Source of the DNA: Embleya hyalina
Lineage (GTDB): Bacteria; Actinomycetota; Actinomycetes; Streptomycetales; Streptomycetaceae
DNA length: 64,000 nt
NCBI RefSeq assembly: GCF_003967355.1
Contig: NZ_BIFH01000014.1
Coordinates: 532,442 to 596,441, forward strand
Direction: 5' to 3'
Below, piece by piece: positions 16,201-28,879 of this stretch. Position 1 is the stretch's first letter; each line of letters opens with the position of its first letter. The notes below the pieces were generated by a model that was not told where the DNA came from, ran no database searches, and worked only from the letters and a program-made list of their open reading frames with translations. A program made the position numbers and the translations under genes.

Positions 16201-19200
16201 CGAGTTCGTCGGCGAGAGCTACCGGGAGCCGCGCACCGAGGCCGAGGCGATCGTCGCCGCGGCGTACGCGGACGTGCTCGGTGTGGAACGCGTCGGCGTC
16301 GACGACGACTTCTTCGCGATCGGCGGGGACAGCCTGCGGTCGATCCAGGTGGTGGCCCGGACCCGGGCCCGGGGCCTGGAGCTGACCACGCGGGAGATCT
16401 TCGAGTGCCGTACCGCGGCCCGACTCGCCGAGGTGGCCGGCGCCCGCCGGGACACGATCCCGGCGCTCGCGGAGCACGAGGGCGGCGGTGTCGGCCCGAT
16501 GCCGTTGCAGCCGGTGGCCCGCCAGGTGTTCGAACACGGCGGCGGCATCGACCGGTTCGCCATGGCGATCACCCTGGAACTGCCCGCCGGCATCGACGCG
16601 AGCGGCCTGGCGGCGACGCTGGACGCCGTACTCGACCGGCACGACCTGCTGCGCGCGCGACTGGTGCGCGGCGACGACGGATCCTCCCTCGTGGTACGCC
16701 CCCGGGGCGCGGTGCGGGCGGCGGAGCTGATCCGCCGGGTCCCGTGCGACGGCCGGTGGGAGGAGCCGAAGCTGCTCGATCTGGCGCGCACGGAACTGGA
16801 CGAGGCGACCGGACGCCTGGACCCGGAAGCCGGGACCATGGCGGACTTCGTCTGGTTCGCCGCCGAGTCGGGCGCCGGCCGACTGCTCGTGGTGCTGCAC
16901 CACCTCGTGGTGGACGGCGTGTCCTGGCGGATCCTGATGGCCGACCTCGCCGAGGCGTGGCAGCAGGTCCGCTCCGGTCGTACGCCCGAACTGCCCGCCG
17001 TCGGCACCTCGGCCCGCCGCTGGGCGTCGGCCCTGGAAGAGGTGGCGCTGAGCCCCGAGCGGGAAGCCGAACTGTCGTTCTGGCGCGACATGTTGGAAGC
17101 GCCGAACCCGCCGCTGGGCACCCGCGCGTTCGACCCGGCGGTGGATGTGATGTCCACGCTCGACAGCGTGCGCGTGCAGTTGCCCGCCGACGTCACCGAG
17201 GCGGTGCTGACCACGCTCCCCGCGGCCTTCCGGGGCACCGGGACCGATGTGCTGCTCGCCGCGCTCGCCCTGGCGGTCAACCGGTGGCAGGGCGCGGAGC
17301 GCTCCACCCTGGTGCGGTTGGAGGGACACGGCCGCGAGGAGGACGTCGTCCCCGGCGCCGACCTGTCCCGGACCGTCGGCTGGTTCACCGGCATGTACCC
17401 GGCCCGGGTCGACGTGCGCGGCGTGGACCCGGCCGAGGTGTCGGCCGGCGGCCCCGCCGTCGCGCGGGCGATCAAGCTGGTCAAGGAGCAACTGCGGGCC
17501 ATCCCCGACAAGGGCGTGGGATTCGCCCTGCTGCGTCACCTCAACCCGGAGACCGCCGAACAACTGGCCGAACTCCCGGTGCCGCAGATCGGGTTCAACT
17601 ACCTCGGCCGGATCTCCGACACCGACGTGCCCGAACACCTGCGCGCGCAGGGGTGGGGACCGGCGTCGTCCTGGTCCGCCGAACTGGTCCCGACGCCCGA
17701 CCCGGACCTGCCCGCCCTGTCCGCTCTGGAGGTCAGCGCGGTCGCCACGGACACCCCCGACGGCACCCGGCTGCAGGCCGCCTTCATGTTCCCCACCGGC
17801 CTGCTCACCCGCGAGCGCACCGCCGAACTGGCCGAGCTGTGGGTGCGGATGTTGCGCGGGATGGCCGCGCACGCCGCGCAGTCGGCGATCGGCGGACTGA
17901 CACCGTCGGACAACCCGCTGGTCACGGTGGGACAGGACGAGATCGAGACCTGGGAGGAGCGCTACGGCCGACTGGCCGACGTGTGGCCGATGCCCCCGTC
18001 GCAGTCCGGCATCCTGTTCCAGGCGGCACTCGCCGACGGCTCCTTCGACGTCTACCACATGCAGTTCGTGCTGCACCTGTCCGGACACGTGGACCCGGAA
18101 CGCACCCGGGCGGCCGGGCAGGCACTGCTCTCCCGCTACCCCAACCTGCGCTCCGCGTTCCTGACCGGAGCCGGCGGCGAGCCGATCCAGGTCGTGCCGG
18201 AACACGTCGACATCCCCTGGCGGCACATCGACCTGACCGGCCGCGACGAGGCCGACCAGGACGCCGAACTCGACCGCTTCCTCGCCGCGGACCGGGTCGA
18301 CCAACTCGATCCCACCCGGCCGCCGCTGCTGCGCCTGGCCCTGCTCACCTGCGGGCCGCGGCGGGCCAAGCTCGTGATCACGGCGCACCACGCGCTGTTC
18401 GACGGCTGGTCGTCGCCGGCGGTGATCACGGACCTGATCCGGCTCTACTCCGGCGCCCACGAGTTGACCCCCGTCCGCAGCTACGGCGACTACCTGGCCT
18501 GGTTGTCCGCACAGGACCGGGAGACGTCGGCCGCCAAGTGGGCCGCCGAACTCGCCGGATTCGACCGGCCGACCCTGGTCGCGCCGAACACCGCGCTCCA
18601 GGAGGCGGCGTCCGCGCTGGGCCGGGTCGAGGTACCGCTGTCGATCGACAAGGGACGTGAACTCGCCCGCCGCGCCGCCGAACTCGGGGTCACCCTGAAC
18701 ACCCTGCTCCAGGCCGCGTGGGCGATCCTGCTCGCCAAGCTGACCGGGCAGCAGGACGTGGTCTTCGGCGCCGCCGTCAACGGCCGCCCGGCGGACCTGC
18801 TCGGCTCCGACGAGATGGTCGGCCTGTTCATCAACACCCTGCCGATCCGGGTCTTCTGCCGACCCGACCAGCGCGTCGCCGACGTGGTCACCGAACTGCA
18901 GCAGCGGCAGACCGCGCTGCTCGACCACAACCACTACGGGCTGGCCGACATCCAGCGCGGCGTCGGACTGCCCGCGCTGTTCGACACCATCGTGGTCTTC
19001 CAGTCCTACCCGATCGACCGCGAGGGCATGTTCGAGGCGAACACCTCGGCGGGCTTCACGATCGACGCCATCCGGCCGTTCGCGGGCTCGCACTACCCGC
19101 TCACGCTCAACGCCTCCGACCCCTACCTGCGACTGTCCCTCGACTACCAGAACCACCTCTACGACCGCGCCGCGGCCGAGGAGGTCGGCGCCCGGCTCGT

Positions 19201-21067
19201 CCGGGTCCTGGAACAGGTGCTCGTCGACCCGACGGTGCCGGTCGGCGCCGTCGACGTGCTGACGGCGGACGAACACGAGCGGCTGGTGCGCCTGGTCAAC
19301 GACACCGCGCACCCGGTGGCCCCCGACACCCTGCCGGGCGCGTTCGAGGCCCAGGTGGCGCGGGAGCCCGATCGGATCGCGCTGATCGGCGACCGGGAGA
19401 CGCTGACCTACCGGGAGTTCAACCGGCGCGCCAATCAACTGGCGCACTGGCTGATCGTCCAGGGCGCGGGCCCCGAGCAGACGATCGCGGTGCGGATCCC
19501 CCGCTCCGTGGACCTGATGGTGGCGATCTACGCCGTGGTCAAGACCGGTGCCGGCTACCTGCCGGTGGACACCGACCTGCCCGAGGACCGCGTGCGGCAC
19601 GTACTGGACGGCGCGAAGCCGCTCCTGGTACTCGACGGCACGCTTCCGGACGTGTCCGGATACCCGGTGGTCGACCCCGAGCGCGGGTTGTCGCCGGACA
19701 ACGCCGCCTACATCATCTACACCTCCGGGTCCACCGGCGGCCCCAAGGGCGTCCAGGTGTCGCACCGGTCGATCATGAACCGGCTGAAGTGGGGCCTGGC
19801 GCACTTCGACGTCGACGCCCGGGACCGGGTGCTGCTCAGCACCTCGGCGAGCTTCGACGTGTCGGTGCCCGAACTGTTCGCCCCCCTCCAGGTCGGCGCC
19901 GCCGTGGTGATCGCCCGGCCGGACGGACGCCGGGACCCGGCCTACCTGGCCGAGTTGATCCGGCGCGAGAAGGTGACCGGCGCCGACTTCGTGCCCTCCC
20001 TCCTGGAGGCGTTCGTCGCCGAACCCTCGGCCAAGGCGTGCACGAGCCTGCGCTGGATCGAGGTCGCCGGCGAGGCGTTCCCGGCCACGCTCGCGAACAA
20101 GGTGGTCGAACTGCTGCCCGACTGCGGGGTGCACAACCTCTACGGGCCCACCGAGGCGGCCGTCGAGGTCACCGCCTGGCAGCACGTACCCGGCGCGGAC
20201 CGGGTCCCGATCGGGGCACCGGTGTGGAACACACGGGTGTACGTGCTGGACGCGGCGCTGCGCCCGGTCGCGCCCGGCGTCGCGGGGGAGCTGTACCTGG
20301 CCGGCACCGGCCTCGCCCGGGGCTACCTCGGCCGCACCGACCTGACCGCGAACCGGTTCGTCGCCTGCCCGTACGGCGCGCCGGGAAGCCGGATGTACCG
20401 CACCGGCGACCTGGTGCGCTGGAACGAGGACGGCCAGGTCGAATACCTCGGCCGCACCGACTTCCAGGTCAAGGTCCGCGGCTTCCGGATCGAACTCGGC
20501 GAGATCGAGGCGGCGCTGACCGCACACCCCGACGTCGACCACGCCGTGGTCGTGGTGCGCGAAGAGCGCGCCGGCGACCAGCGGCTGGTCGCCTACGTCG
20601 TCCCGGGCAAGGACCCGGGCACCGCGCGCGCGGCCGACCTCGACATCGCCGCGCTGACCGACCTGGCCCGGGAACGGCTGCCCGAGTACATGGTCCCCTC
20701 GGCCATCGTGCCGCTCGCCGAGTTCCCCACGAACGCGAGCGGAAAGCTCGACCGCAAGGCCCTGCCCGTGCCCGAGCGGACCGAGGTCGCGGTCGGACGC
20801 GGGCCGCGCGACAAGCGGGAGGAAGTGCTCTGCCGGTTGTTCGCCGAACTGCTCGGTGTGGAGGAAATCGGCATCGACGTCGACTTCTTCGAGCACGGCG
20901 GGCACTCGCTGCTGGCCACCCGGCTGACCGGTCGCATCCGCAACGAACTCGACGTCGACGTGAAAGTCACGACGGTATTCCGCAATCCGACCGTCGCCAA
21001 GCTGGCGGAGAGCCTCGGCGAATCGACCGCCTCCAGCCGCCCGCAGCTGCGCCCGATGACCACATAG
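13289..21067 (+). CDS. Bimodular NRPS: C-A-PCP-E-C-A-PCP
   Basis: A 2592-residue NRPS. Module 1: C (HHIAVDG near residue 131), A ([10 protein letters not shown] near 612, catalytic Lys962 in GKLDR), PCP (GGDS, Ser1015) and E (HHLVVDG near 1204, GFNYLGR near 1435). Module 2: D-accepting C (HHALFDG near 1700), A ([10 protein letters not shown] near 2145, Lys near 2485) and PCP (GGHS, Ser near 2540). There is no TE, so the chain passes to the next protein. My hand-read pocket for A1 is D-V-F-S-V-A-S-Y-A-K with an altered A5 (NSYGQSE), a pattern I associate with piperazic acid, made D by the E domain. The A2 pocket D-V-P-D-E-A-L-V-E-K I cannot assign. It probably accepts the chain from the C-A-PCP protein at 60053. 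First of three NRPS genes joined by gaps of 4-11 nt. Confidence 0.95.
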   Translation: MIPLSFAQRRLWFVDRFEGPSPTYNGAFALRLTGELDVPALESALRDVVDRHEVLRTVIVEDGDGVPHQRVLPADHEPLRLPVVEVAEEGRAAAVDEVAGKCFDLSADMPIRAGLVRCGPREHTLVVVAHHIAVDGESFGPLFRDLTAAFAARRAGEAPVWEPLPVQYADYTLWQRDVLGDESDPESVAARQLAYWREGLADMVQPLALPTDRPRPRMMTHRGDAVGFAIDPDLLRSVEKLAAQADTTVSMVMHSALAVLLHHLGCGDDVPIGAPIAGRTDEELRDLVGFFVNTWVLRVDLSGNPTFVELLRRVRDRALAAYDNQDMPFERLVELLNPDRSTAYNPYFQVMLSWQPPVPALTIPGLEVRAERLETRTAKFDLFFDLLPNASGGARCRLEYRTDLFDRDTVETLARRFVRVLGRLAADAERGIGGIDVLDAAERERLLVTFNDTATTRTELTVPDLFETQVAKTPDAPAIVCDERTLTYRELDDRANAVAWELIRRGAGPEDLVVLALPRTEDLVVGLLGILKSGAGYVPMDPLYLGGRAETVLAEAAPRFAVTDARTWPDMPANDITTVDLDRRAEWDPPAGAPDDARRISPLAPDHLAYVMYTSGSTGKPKGAAITHRNVVNGVRELVRVLDAPPEWRMLAGTSVNFDVSVFELLTTLSTGGTAEVVPNVLALGERPGWAGHVISAVPSVLGELVGHLEKTTDVRTVVFAGDILPARLVRQVREALPGVRIVNSYGQSESFYATTFALGGSEEWTEGEVAPIGTPLGNMRAYVLGPGLAPVPQGVVGELYVAGTCLGRGYHGRPGLTGERFVADPFGPAGGRMYRTGDLARRNARGQLECLGRGDGQVKVRGFRIETAEVEAACAAHPGIGEAVVVAREVPAGGRRLVAYVVHTEGERVGDDGAGGIGDVDVQSGASAAELRRFVAARLPDYMVPSAFVVLGRMPLGPTGKLDRSALPEPEFVGESYREPRTEAEAIVAAAYADVLGVERVGVDDDFFAIGGDSLRSIQVVARTRARGLELTTREIFECRTAARLAEVAGARRDTIPALAEHEGGGVGPMPLQPVARQVFEHGGGIDRFAMAITLELPAGIDASGLAATLDAVLDRHDLLRARLVRGDDGSSLVVRPRGAVRAAELIRRVPCDGRWEEPKLLDLARTELDEATGRLDPEAGTMADFVWFAAESGAGRLLVVLHHLVVDGVSWRILMADLAEAWQQVRSGRTPELPAVGTSARRWASALEEVALSPEREAELSFWRDMLEAPNPPLGTRAFDPAVDVMSTLDSVRVQLPADVTEAVLTTLPAAFRGTGTDVLLAALALAVNRWQGAERSTLVRLEGHGREEDVVPGADLSRTVGWFTGMYPARVDVRGVDPAEVSAGGPAVARAIKLVKEQLRAIPDKGVGFALLRHLNPETAEQLAELPVPQIGFNYLGRISDTDVPEHLRAQGWGPASSWSAELVPTPDPDLPALSALEVSAVATDTPDGTRLQAAFMFPTGLLTRERTAELAELWVRMLRGMAAHAAQSAIGGLTPSDNPLVTVGQDEIETWEERYGRLADVWPMPPSQSGILFQAALADGSFDVYHMQFVLHLSGHVDPERTRAAGQALLSRYPNLRSAFLTGAGGEPIQVVPEHVDIPWRHIDLTGRDEADQDAELDRFLAADRVDQLDPTRPPLLRLALLTCGPRRAKLVITAHHALFDGWSSPAVITDLIRLYSGAHELTPVRSYGDYLAWLSAQDRETSAAKWAAELAGFDRPTLVAPNTALQEAASALGRVEVPLSIDKGRELARRAAELGVTLNTLLQAAWAILLAKLTGQQDVVFGAAVNGRPADLLGSDEMVGLFINTLPIRVFCRPDQRVADVVTELQQRQTALLDHNHYGLADIQRGVGLPALFDTIVVFQSYPIDREGMFEANTSAGFTIDAIRPFAGSHYPLTLNASDPYLRLSLDYQNHLYDRAAAEEVGARLVRVLEQVLVDPTVPVGAVDVLTADEHERLVRLVNDTAHPVAPDTLPGAFEAQVAREPDRIALIGDRETLTYREFNRRANQLAHWLIVQGAGPEQTIAVRIPRSVDLMVAIYAVVKTGAGYLPVDTDLPEDRVRHVLDGAKPLLVLDGTLPDVSGYPVVDPERGLSPDNAAYIIYTSGSTGGPKGVQVSHRSIMNRLKWGLAHFDVDARDRVLLSTSASFDVSVPELFAPLQVGAAVVIARPDGRRDPAYLAELIRREKVTGADFVPSLLEAFVAEPSAKACTSLRWIEVAGEAFPATLANKVVELLPDCGVHNLYGPTEAAVEVTAWQHVPGADRVPIGAPVWNTRVYVLDAALRPVAPGVAGELYLAGTGLARGYLGRTDLTANRFVACPYGAPGSRMYRTGDLVRWNEDGQVEYLGRTDFQVKVRGFRIELGEIEAALTAHPDVDHAVVVVREERAGDQRLVAYVVPGKDPGTARAADLDIAALTDLARERLPEYMVPSAIVPLAEFPTNASGKLDRKALPVPERTEVAVGRGPRDKREEVLCRLFAELLGVEEIGIDVDFFEHGGHSLLATRLTGRIRNELDVDVKVTTVFRNPTVAKLAESLGESTASSRPQLRPMTT

Positions 21068-21078
21068 GAGAAGCGTCG

Positions 21079-24000
21079 ATGATCCCGTTGTCCTTCGCCC
21101 AGCGTCGGCTGTGGTTCCTCCACCGTCTGGAAGGCTCGTCCGCGACCTACAACATTCCGTTCGTGCTCCGCCTGGACGGGCCACCGGACACGGCGGCCCT
21201 GGCCGCGGCGGTGACGGACATCGTCACCCGGCACGAGAGCCTGCGCACCCTGATCGTGGAGGACGCCGACGGAACGCCGGAGCAGCGGATCCTGGCCCCG
21301 GAGGAGGCCGTCCCGAGGTTTCGGGTGGTCGACGTGGCGGCGGAGGCGGTCGAGGCCGTGACGCGGGAGGTCGCCTGCGAGGGGTTCGAACTGCACACCG
21401 ACCTGCCCCTGCGGGTGACCCTCCTGCGGGTCGCCCCGCAGGAGCACGTCCTGGTGTTCGTGTTCCACCACATCGCCGCCGACGGATCGTCGATGGCGCC
21501 GTTCCTGCGGGATCTGGTGTCGGCGTACGCGGCCCGGCGGCAGGGGAGCGAGCCGGAGTGGACGGCGCTTCCGGTGCAGTACAAGGACTACACGCTGTGG
21601 CAGCAGCAGTTGCTCGGCGACGAGGCCGACCCGAACAGCATCGCCGCGACGCAACTCGACTACTGGCGAGGGGAACTGGCCGGAGTGCCGCAGCCGTTGC
21701 AGCTGCCGCTCGACCGGCCGCGACCGACGGTGGCCGGCCACGACGGCGGCCACGTCTCCTTCGAGCTGGAACCCGAGTTGCTCACCCGGCTCGGGAAGTT
21801 GGCCGCGGACCGCGGGGCGACGGCGCCGATGGTGGCCCAGGCGGCGCTGGCGGTGCTGCTGCGCACCCTCGGCGGCGGCGACGACGTGACGATCGGCAGC
21901 CCGATCGAGGGGCGCACCGACGAGGCCCTCGCCGATCTGATCGGGTTCTTCGTCAACACCTGGGTGCTGCGCGCCGATCTGTCCCGCAACCCCACGTTCG
22001 GCGAACTGCTGGAACAGGTGCGGGACAAGTCCCTGGCCGCCTACGACAACCAGGACGTGCCGTTCGAGCGACTGGTGGAACTGCTCGACCTGGAACGGTC
22101 CACCGCGTATCAGCCGCTGTTCCAGGTGATGCTGGCATGGCAGTTCGTGTGGCCGCCGATCGAGATACCCGGTCTGCGGGTCACACCGGTGCCGGTGGGC
22201 ACCGACACCGCCAAGGTCGACCTGTTCCTCAACGTGGTCCCGGACGCGACCGGACGCGCGCACGGCCGACTCGAGTACGCGACCGAACTGTTCGACCGGG
22301 CCACGGCGGCCGACATCGTCGAGCGGTTCGTCCGCATCCTGGAACTGGTGGTCGCCGATCCGGGGGTGGGCGTCGGCGACCTCGACGTGCTCGGCGCGGA
22401 CGAGCGTGAGTGGCTGCTGCGCACGGCGAACGACACGGTCGAGCCGATCCCCGCCGCCGACCTCGTGGAGACGGTGGCACGGCACGCCCGCGCGACCCCC
22501 GACGCGCTCGCCGTCATCGACGAGGAGCGGTCGCTGACCTATCGGGAGTTGGACACCCGGGCCAACCGGCTGGCGCACCGGCTGATCGAGCGCGGGGTGC
22601 GGCCGGAATCGCCGGTCGCCGTCCGGCTGCCCCGCTCTGCGGACCTCGTGGTCGCGCTGCTCGCGACACAGAAGGCCGGTGCCGCCTACATCCCGATCGA
22701 CCCGGAGCACCCGGGTTCCCGGATCGACCACATCCTGGCGGACTCCCGTCCGGTGCTCGTGCTGGACACCGGGACATGGGCCGGGATGGACCTGTCCTCG
22801 GGCCCGGACTCGGCGCTGGCCGTGCGGGTGTCGCCGGACAACACCGCGTATGTCATCTACACCTCCGGTTCGACCGGCAACCCGAAGGGTGTGGCGGTCC
22901 CGCGCGGCGCGCTGACGAACTTCCTGGCCACGATGAGTCGGCGGGTCCCGCTGTCGCCCGCGGATCGACTGCTCGCCGTGACGACGATCTCGTTCGACAT
23001 CGCGGCACTGGAGCTGTACCTGCCGTTGACCTCCGGGGCGGCGGTGGTGCTCGCGAACAAGGACACCGTGTCCGATCCGTCCGCCGCCGTGGCGACGATC
23101 GGCCGGCACGGGGTCACCGTCGTGCAGGCGACGCCCGCGTTCTGGCAGATGTTGCTGACCCACGAGCCGACCGCCGCGACGGGCTTGCGGGTCCTGGTCG
23201 GCGGCGAGGCGCTGCCGCAGCGGCTGGCCGAGACGTTGGCCGACCAAGCCGTCGACGTGCTCAACGTGTACGGCCCGACCGAGACGACGATCTGGTCGAC
23301 GAGCGCGAGCGTCGCGCCCGGATCCGGCGCCCCGGCGATCGGCACACCCATCGGGAATACCCGTGTCTACGTGCTGGATGCGCGGCTGCGGCCGGTCCCG
23401 CGCGGGGTCGACGGCGAGTTGTACATCGCCGGCGACGGTCTGGCCCGCGGATACCACGGGCGCCCCGACCTGACCGTCGGACGCTTCGTCGCCTGTCCGT
23501 TCGGTCCCGCCGGCGCCCGGATGTATCGCACCGGGGACCTCGTGCGCTGGGGCCGGGAGGGACGGCTGCACTACGTCGGACGGACCGACTTCCAGGTCAA
23601 GGTCCGCGGATTCCGGATCGAACTCGGCGAGATCGAGCATGTATTGGCGGCACACCCCGGCGTGACGCAGGCGGTGGTCGTGGTGCGCGAGGACGGGGAC
23701 GACAAGCGGCTGGTCGCCTACGTGGTTCCGGAGCCGGATCCCGAGCCGGGCGCAGAACCGAACTCCGGGGCCGACCCCGGGGCCGACTCCGAGGTCGACG
23801 CCGCGGCGGACCTCGCGCCGGACCTCGTGCCGACCGAGGCCGATGCCCCGGAGCCGTCCCGGGACGGCACCCTGCTCGCCGACCTGCGCGAACACCTGCG
23901 CACCCGGCTGCCCGACTACATGGTGCCCGCCGCGATCGTCCCGCTCTCCGCGATTCCGCTGACGCCGAACGGGAAACTCGACCGGCGGGCGCTGCCGGCG

Positions 24001-27000
24001 CCGGACTACGCACAGGTGTCGACCGGCCGGGCGCCGCGGAACCGGCGCGAGCGGACCCTGTGCGCGGTGTTCGCCGAAGTGCTCGGTCTGGAGAACGTCG
24101 GGATCGCCGACGACTACTTCGCGCTGGGCGGCGACAGCATCCGCTCCGTCCAGGTCGTGGCCCGGGCCAAGGCCAGGGGCATCACGGTCGGCGTCCGGGA
24201 GATCTTCGAGCACCGCACGGTCGCTCGGCTCGCCGAGCTGGTCGCGGGGCGGGACGCCGAAGAGGGGCCGACCCTGGCCGAGTTGCCCGGCGGCGGCGTC
24301 GGCCCCGCCCCGCTGACACCGATGGCGGCGCACGTCCTCGCGCTCGGCGGTGGCATCGGGCGGTTCTCGATGTCGGCGATGCTGACCCTGCCCGAGGGCA
24401 TCGACCGCGCGGAACTGCTCGCCGCGCTCCAGGCCGTGCTGGACCGGCACGACGTGTTGCGCTCGCGGCTCGACCGGGCCCGGCCGGGCCTGTGGATCGA
24501 GCCGCCCGGCAGTGTGGACGCCGGCGCGCTGCTGCGCGAGGTACCCAGCGGCGACGCCGATGTCACCGCCGAACTGGACGCGGCCGCAGGCCGGTTGGAT
24601 CCGGACGCGGGGGTCGTGGCGCAGTTCGTGTGGTTCGCCGCCGACCCGGGCGCGGGCCGGTTGTTGATCGTGCTGCACCACCTGGTCGTCGACGGGGTGT
24701 CGTGGCGGATCCTGGTACCGGACCTGATCCGCGCGTGGCAACGGATCCGGGACGGCCGCGCCCCCGAACCGGCGTCGGCGGGAACCTCGCTGCGCCGGTG
24801 GGCGCATGCCCTGGCCGACGAGGCGGTCGACGCGGCGCGTGTGGCGGAACTGCCCGTGTGGCAGCGGATCCTGAGCGGCGACGAGCCCGTGCTCGGCGCC
24901 CGGGAACTCGACCGCACGCGCGATGTCGCGGCCACCGTGGACACGGTGCGGGTCCGGGTGCCGGCCGATGTCACCGAGGCGCTGCTGACCACGGTCCCGA
25001 CGGTGTTCCGCGGCGGGGCCGACGACGCGCTGTTGGCCGCGCTCGCGCTGGCGCTGGCGCGGCGGCGCCGTACCCGGGGCGGGTCCGAGTCCTCGGCGCT
25101 GGTGCGGATGGAGCGGCACGGCCGGGAGGAGCACGTGATCCCCGGCGCCGACCTGTCGGGCACGATCGGATGGTTCACCTCCTCGTTCCCGGTACGGCTC
25201 GACCTGGCCGGGATCGACCTGGCGGACGCGTTCGCCGGCGGCCCGGCCGCCGGTCTGGCGATCAAGGCGGTCAAGGAGCAGTTGCGCGCGGTGCCGGACA
25301 ACGGCATCGGCTACGGCCTGCTGCGCCGGCTCAACGAGGACACCGCCGGCACGCTGGCCGCCGAGCGGGAACCGCAGATCGGGTTCAACTACCTCGGCCG
25401 GGCCTCCGGCACCGACATCCCCGCGGACCTGCGCGGCCTGGGATGGGCGCCGGACACCACGCACCCGGACCTGATCGCCGCGCCGGACGCGGACATGCCG
25501 GTGCTCTCGGCCCTGGAGATCGACGTGGTGGCCACGCCCACCGCCGCCGGCGACGAGTTGACCGCCTACTTCGCCTTCCCCACCGGGGTGCTCTCCCGCG
25601 AGGACGTGACCGAGCTGGCCGGGCTGTGGGTCGAGGCCTCGACCGCGCTGGCCCGGCACGCCGCGACCCCCGACGCGGGCGGGCTGACCCCGTCCGACGC
25701 GCCGCTGGTCGAGGTGCGCCAGGAGGAGATCGACGGCTGGGAGGCCCGGCTCGGCCGGCTGACCGAGATCTGGCCGACCACCCCGGCGCAGTCGGGGATG
25801 TTGTTCCACACCATGCTGGCCGGGGCGTCCTTCGACGCCTACCACGTGCAGCTGGTCTTCCAACTCTCCGGCGAGGTCGACCCGGAACGCATGCGTCGGG
25901 CCGGACAGGCCCTGCTGGAGCGGCACACCAACCTGCGCGCGGCGTTCGTCGAGCGGGCCGACGGCGGCCTCGTGCAGGCGGTGCCGGCGCGGGGGGTGAC
26001 CCTCCCCTGGACACACCTCGACCTGACCTCGGCCGGCGAGGCGGAGCGGACCGAGACGTTCGAGCGATTCCTCGTCCGGGACCGGGCCGCCCACTTCGAC
26101 GTGCGCACCCCGCCCCTGATGCGACTGGCCCTGGTCACCCTGGAGTCCGGGCGGGCGGAGTTCGTGATGACCGCCCACCACGTGCTGTTCGACGGCTGGT
26201 CGATGCCGTTGCTGATGCGCGATCTGCTCCTGCTCTACGCCTCCGGAGGCGATCCGGCCGACCTGCCGGAAAGCCGCGGCTACGGCGAGTTCCTGGCGTG
26301 GCGGGCCCGGCGGGACGAGGACGAGACGGCCCGGGCGTGGGCGACCGAACTCGACGGGGTCGAGGAGCCGACCCTGCTCGCCCCCGGCTCCGCCGGCGTG
26401 GGCGAGGGCGCTCTCGACCAGCTGGAGATCGCCCTCCCGGTCGACGAGGCGCGCGAGCTGAGCCGCCGGGCCGCCGCGATGGGCATCACCGTCAACAACC
26501 TGGTGCAGGGCGCCTGGGCGCTGCTGCTCGGCCGACTCACCAACCGTCGGGACGTGGTCTTCGGCGCCACCGTCTCCGGGCGCCCGCCCGCGGTGCCGGG
26601 CGTCGAGTCGATGGTCGGGATGTTCATCAACACCGTTCCCGTCCGTGTGCGCCACGCTCCCGGCGACACCGTCGGCGAGGTCCTGGACCGGTTGCAGGGC
26701 CGACAGGCCGACCTGATGGAGCACCACCACCACGGGCTCACCGAGATGCAACAGGCCGTCGGCCTGCCGTCCCTCTTCGACACCCTGGTGGTCTTCGAGT
26801 CGTATCCCATCGACCGCGAGGGCCTGACCGCCGCCGGCGCCGCCGCGGACGGGATCACCTTCACCGGTCTGCGCCCGAACAACGGCACCCACTACCCGCT
26901 GGCCCTGATGGTGGCCGCCGACCCGCACCTGGAGTTCATCCTCCAGTACGCGCCGGGCGCCTTCGACCGGGCCGCCGTGGAGGCGATCGCGGCCCGCTTC

Positions 27001-28875
27001 CTGCGCATCCTGCGGCAGCTCGTGGCCGACCCCGGACGCAAGGTCGCCCGGGTCGAGACGCTGGATCCGGCCGAACGCGAGCGCCTGCTCGTCGCGTTCA
27101 ACGACACGGCCGTGCCGACCCCGGACATGAGCGTCACCGAACTGGTCGAGGCCCAGGTGGCGCGCACCCCGGACGCGGTCGCGGTGGTCGCCGAGGGCGA
27201 GTCGCTGACGTACCGCGAGCTGGCGGCCCGGGTCGATCGTCTGGCGCGGGAACTGGTCGAGCTCGGGGTGCGCCCGGAGTCGCCCGTGGCGGTGTCGCTG
27301 CCGCGCTCGGCCGACCTGGTGGTCGCACTGCTCGCGGTCCTGAAGGCCGGCGGCGCGTATCTGCCGGTCGATCCCAAATACCCCGGCCAACGCCTGCGGG
27401 CCATCCTCGAGGAGGCGCGCCCGCGCCTGGTCCTGACCGACTCCGCGACGGTCGCGGCGCTGCCGGAGCACGACGCGCCGGACGTGTTCCTCGACGCGCT
27501 CGACCTGTCCACCGCCCGCGCCGCCCTCGAACGGCCGCCGTACGCCGAGCAGTTGGCGTACGTGCTGTACACCTCCGGATCCACGGGCAAGCCCAAGGGC
27601 GTCGCGATCACCCATTCCAACGTGGTCAACGGCGTACTGCGGCTCGCATCCCGGGTGGGCATGGAGCCGGGCAAACGCCTCCTGGCGGGCACGTCGATCA
27701 ACTTCGACGTCTCGGCGTTCGAGATCTTCACCACCCTCGCCGCCGGCGGCGTCGTCGACGTGGTCCGCGACGTACTGGTGCTGGACGAGCGGGAGAGCTG
27801 GAGCGGCGCGGTCGTGTCCACCGTGCCGTCGGCCTTCGCCGAACTCGTCGACCGGATCCGCGACCGGGTCGAGGTGGAGACGGTCGTCTTCGCCGGCGAG
27901 GCCCTGCCGCCGTCGCTCGTCGACAAGACGCGCGAGGCATTCCCCGGCGTACGGATCGTCAACGCCTACGGGCAGAGCGAGTCGTTCTACGCCACCACCA
28001 GTACCGTCTCCGGCGACACCCGGGAATGGGCGGGCAGCGCGCCCGTCGGCACCCCGCTCGGCAACATGCGGGCCTATCTCCTCGGCCCCGACCTCGCGCC
28101 GGTGCCGCCCGGCGCGGTCGGCGAGTTGTACGTCGGCGGGAACGTCGGCCGCGGCTACCACGGCAACACCGGATCGACCGCGGAGCGCTTCCTCGCCGAC
28201 CCGTTCGGCCCGGCCGGCTCGCGCATGTACCGCACCGGGGACCTGGCCCGCTGGAACACCGAGGGCGAACTGCGGTACGTGGGCCGGGGGGACGCGCAGG
28301 TCAAGCTGCGCGGCTTCCGGATCGAGCCCGCCGAGGTCGAGGCCGCGCTCACCGCGCACCCCGACATCGCGCGGGCCGCCGTGCTCACCCGGGGCACCGG
28401 CGTCGGCACGCGGCTCGTCGCGTACCTGGTGTCGTCGGGCGAGGCCGACGCCGACGCCGTGCGCGGGTTCCTCGCCGAGCGGCTGCCCGAGTACATGGTG
28501 CCGTCGGTCCTGATGTTCCTGGACCGGCTGCCGCTGATGCCCAACGGCAAGCTGGACCGGTCCGCGCTGCCCGAGCCGGAGATCGGCACGACCGCCTACC
28601 GGGCACCGCGCAATGCCCGCGAGCAGGCCCTGGTCCGACTGTTCGCCGAGGTGCTCGGCATCGACCGGGTCGGCATCGACGACAACTTCTTCGCGCTCGG
28701 CGGGCACTCCCTGCTCGCCACCCGGCTGATCAGCCGGGCCCGCGCCGACCTGGGGATCGAGATACCCATCCGCAAGATCTTCGACCTGCCGACAGTGGCC
28801 GCGCTCGCACCGTGGTCGGAGGAACCGACGGCTCCCCGCCGCCCCGGTTTGCGCAAGATGACCGTAGAGGAGTGA
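21079..28875 (+). CDS. Bimodular NRPS: C-A-PCP-E-C-A-PCP, glycine then piperazate-like
   Basis: A 2598-residue NRPS. Module 1: C (HHIAADG near 129), A ([10 protein letters not shown] near 595, Lys966), PCP (GGDS, Ser1020) and E (HHLVVDG near 1200, GFNYLGR near 1435). Module 2: D-accepting C (HHVLFDG near 1700), A ([10 protein letters not shown] near 2165, Lys2491) and PCP (GGHS, Ser2544). The pocket of A1 reads D-I-L-Q-L-G-V-I-W-K, close to the textbook glycine code, yet an apparently intact E domain follows; glycine cannot be epimerised. A2 reads D-V-F-S-V-A-A-Y-A-K with NAYGQSE, which I associate with piperazic acid; it lacks an E domain, so the L form is expected. An Asp/Glu/Pro/Ala-rich linker of about 50 residues (near 885-935) interrupts the first A domain's C-terminal part. 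ATG 11 nt after the previous stop. Confidence 0.95.
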   Translation: MIPLSFAQRRLWFLHRLEGSSATYNIPFVLRLDGPPDTAALAAAVTDIVTRHESLRTLIVEDADGTPEQRILAPEEAVPRFRVVDVAAEAVEAVTREVACEGFELHTDLPLRVTLLRVAPQEHVLVFVFHHIAADGSSMAPFLRDLVSAYAARRQGSEPEWTALPVQYKDYTLWQQQLLGDEADPNSIAATQLDYWRGELAGVPQPLQLPLDRPRPTVAGHDGGHVSFELEPELLTRLGKLAADRGATAPMVAQAALAVLLRTLGGGDDVTIGSPIEGRTDEALADLIGFFVNTWVLRADLSRNPTFGELLEQVRDKSLAAYDNQDVPFERLVELLDLERSTAYQPLFQVMLAWQFVWPPIEIPGLRVTPVPVGTDTAKVDLFLNVVPDATGRAHGRLEYATELFDRATAADIVERFVRILELVVADPGVGVGDLDVLGADEREWLLRTANDTVEPIPAADLVETVARHARATPDALAVIDEERSLTYRELDTRANRLAHRLIERGVRPESPVAVRLPRSADLVVALLATQKAGAAYIPIDPEHPGSRIDHILADSRPVLVLDTGTWAGMDLSSGPDSALAVRVSPDNTAYVIYTSGSTGNPKGVAVPRGALTNFLATMSRRVPLSPADRLLAVTTISFDIAALELYLPLTSGAAVVLANKDTVSDPSAAVATIGRHGVTVVQATPAFWQMLLTHEPTAATGLRVLVGGEALPQRLAETLADQAVDVLNVYGPTETTIWSTSASVAPGSGAPAIGTPIGNTRVYVLDARLRPVPRGVDGELYIAGDGLARGYHGRPDLTVGRFVACPFGPAGARMYRTGDLVRWGREGRLHYVGRTDFQVKVRGFRIELGEIEHVLAAHPGVTQAVVVVREDGDDKRLVAYVVPEPDPEPGAEPNSGADPGADSEVDAAADLAPDLVPTEADAPEPSRDGTLLADLREHLRTRLPDYMVPAAIVPLSAIPLTPNGKLDRRALPAPDYAQVSTGRAPRNRRERTLCAVFAEVLGLENVGIADDYFALGGDSIRSVQVVARAKARGITVGVREIFEHRTVARLAELVAGRDAEEGPTLAELPGGGVGPAPLTPMAAHVLALGGGIGRFSMSAMLTLPEGIDRAELLAALQAVLDRHDVLRSRLDRARPGLWIEPPGSVDAGALLREVPSGDADVTAELDAAAGRLDPDAGVVAQFVWFAADPGAGRLLIVLHHLVVDGVSWRILVPDLIRAWQRIRDGRAPEPASAGTSLRRWAHALADEAVDAARVAELPVWQRILSGDEPVLGARELDRTRDVAATVDTVRVRVPADVTEALLTTVPTVFRGGADDALLAALALALARRRRTRGGSESSALVRMERHGREEHVIPGADLSGTIGWFTSSFPVRLDLAGIDLADAFAGGPAAGLAIKAVKEQLRAVPDNGIGYGLLRRLNEDTAGTLAAEREPQIGFNYLGRASGTDIPADLRGLGWAPDTTHPDLIAAPDADMPVLSALEIDVVATPTAAGDELTAYFAFPTGVLSREDVTELAGLWVEASTALARHAATPDAGGLTPSDAPLVEVRQEEIDGWEARLGRLTEIWPTTPAQSGMLFHTMLAGASFDAYHVQLVFQLSGEVDPERMRRAGQALLERHTNLRAAFVERADGGLVQAVPARGVTLPWTHLDLTSAGEAERTETFERFLVRDRAAHFDVRTPPLMRLALVTLESGRAEFVMTAHHVLFDGWSMPLLMRDLLLLYASGGDPADLPESRGYGEFLAWRARRDEDETARAWATELDGVEEPTLLAPGSAGVGEGALDQLEIALPVDEARELSRRAAAMGITVNNLVQGAWALLLGRLTNRRDVVFGATVSGRPPAVPGVESMVGMFINTVPVRVRHAPGDTVGEVLDRLQGRQADLMEHHHHGLTEMQQAVGLPSLFDTLVVFESYPIDREGLTAAGAAADGITFTGLRPNNGTHYPLALMVAADPHLEFILQYAPGAFDRAAVEAIAARFLRILRQLVADPGRKVARVETLDPAERERLLVAFNDTAVPTPDMSVTELVEAQVARTPDAVAVVAEGESLTYRELAARVDRLARELVELGVRPESPVAVSLPRSADLVVALLAVLKAGGAYLPVDPKYPGQRLRAILEEARPRLVLTDSATVAALPEHDAPDVFLDALDLSTARAALERPPYAEQLAYVLYTSGSTGKPKGVAITHSNVVNGVLRLASRVGMEPGKRLLAGTSINFDVSAFEIFTTLAAGGVVDVVRDVLVLDERESWSGAVVSTVPSAFAELVDRIRDRVEVETVVFAGEALPPSLVDKTREAFPGVRIVNAYGQSESFYATTSTVSGDTREWAGSAPVGTPLGNMRAYLLGPDLAPVPPGAVGELYVGGNVGRGYHGNTGSTAERFLADPFGPAGSRMYRTGDLARWNTEGELRYVGRGDAQVKLRGFRIEPAEVEAALTAHPDIARAAVLTRGTGVGTRLVAYLVSSGEADADAVRGFLAERLPEYMVPSVLMFLDRLPLMPNGKLDRSALPEPEIGTTAYRAPRNAREQALVRLFAEVLGIDRVGIDDNFFALGGHSLLATRLISRARADLGIEIPIRKIFDLPTVAALAPWSEEPTAPRRPGLRKMTVEE

Positions 28876-28879
28876 GGCA

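Noticed and set aside
16480-17660. The segment after the first PCP read as another condensation domain
   Set aside because: It carries [10 protein letters not shown] with the GFNYLGR and RxEGHGREE motifs of epimerisation domains, follows a GGDS-type PCP, and is followed by a D-accepting C domain.
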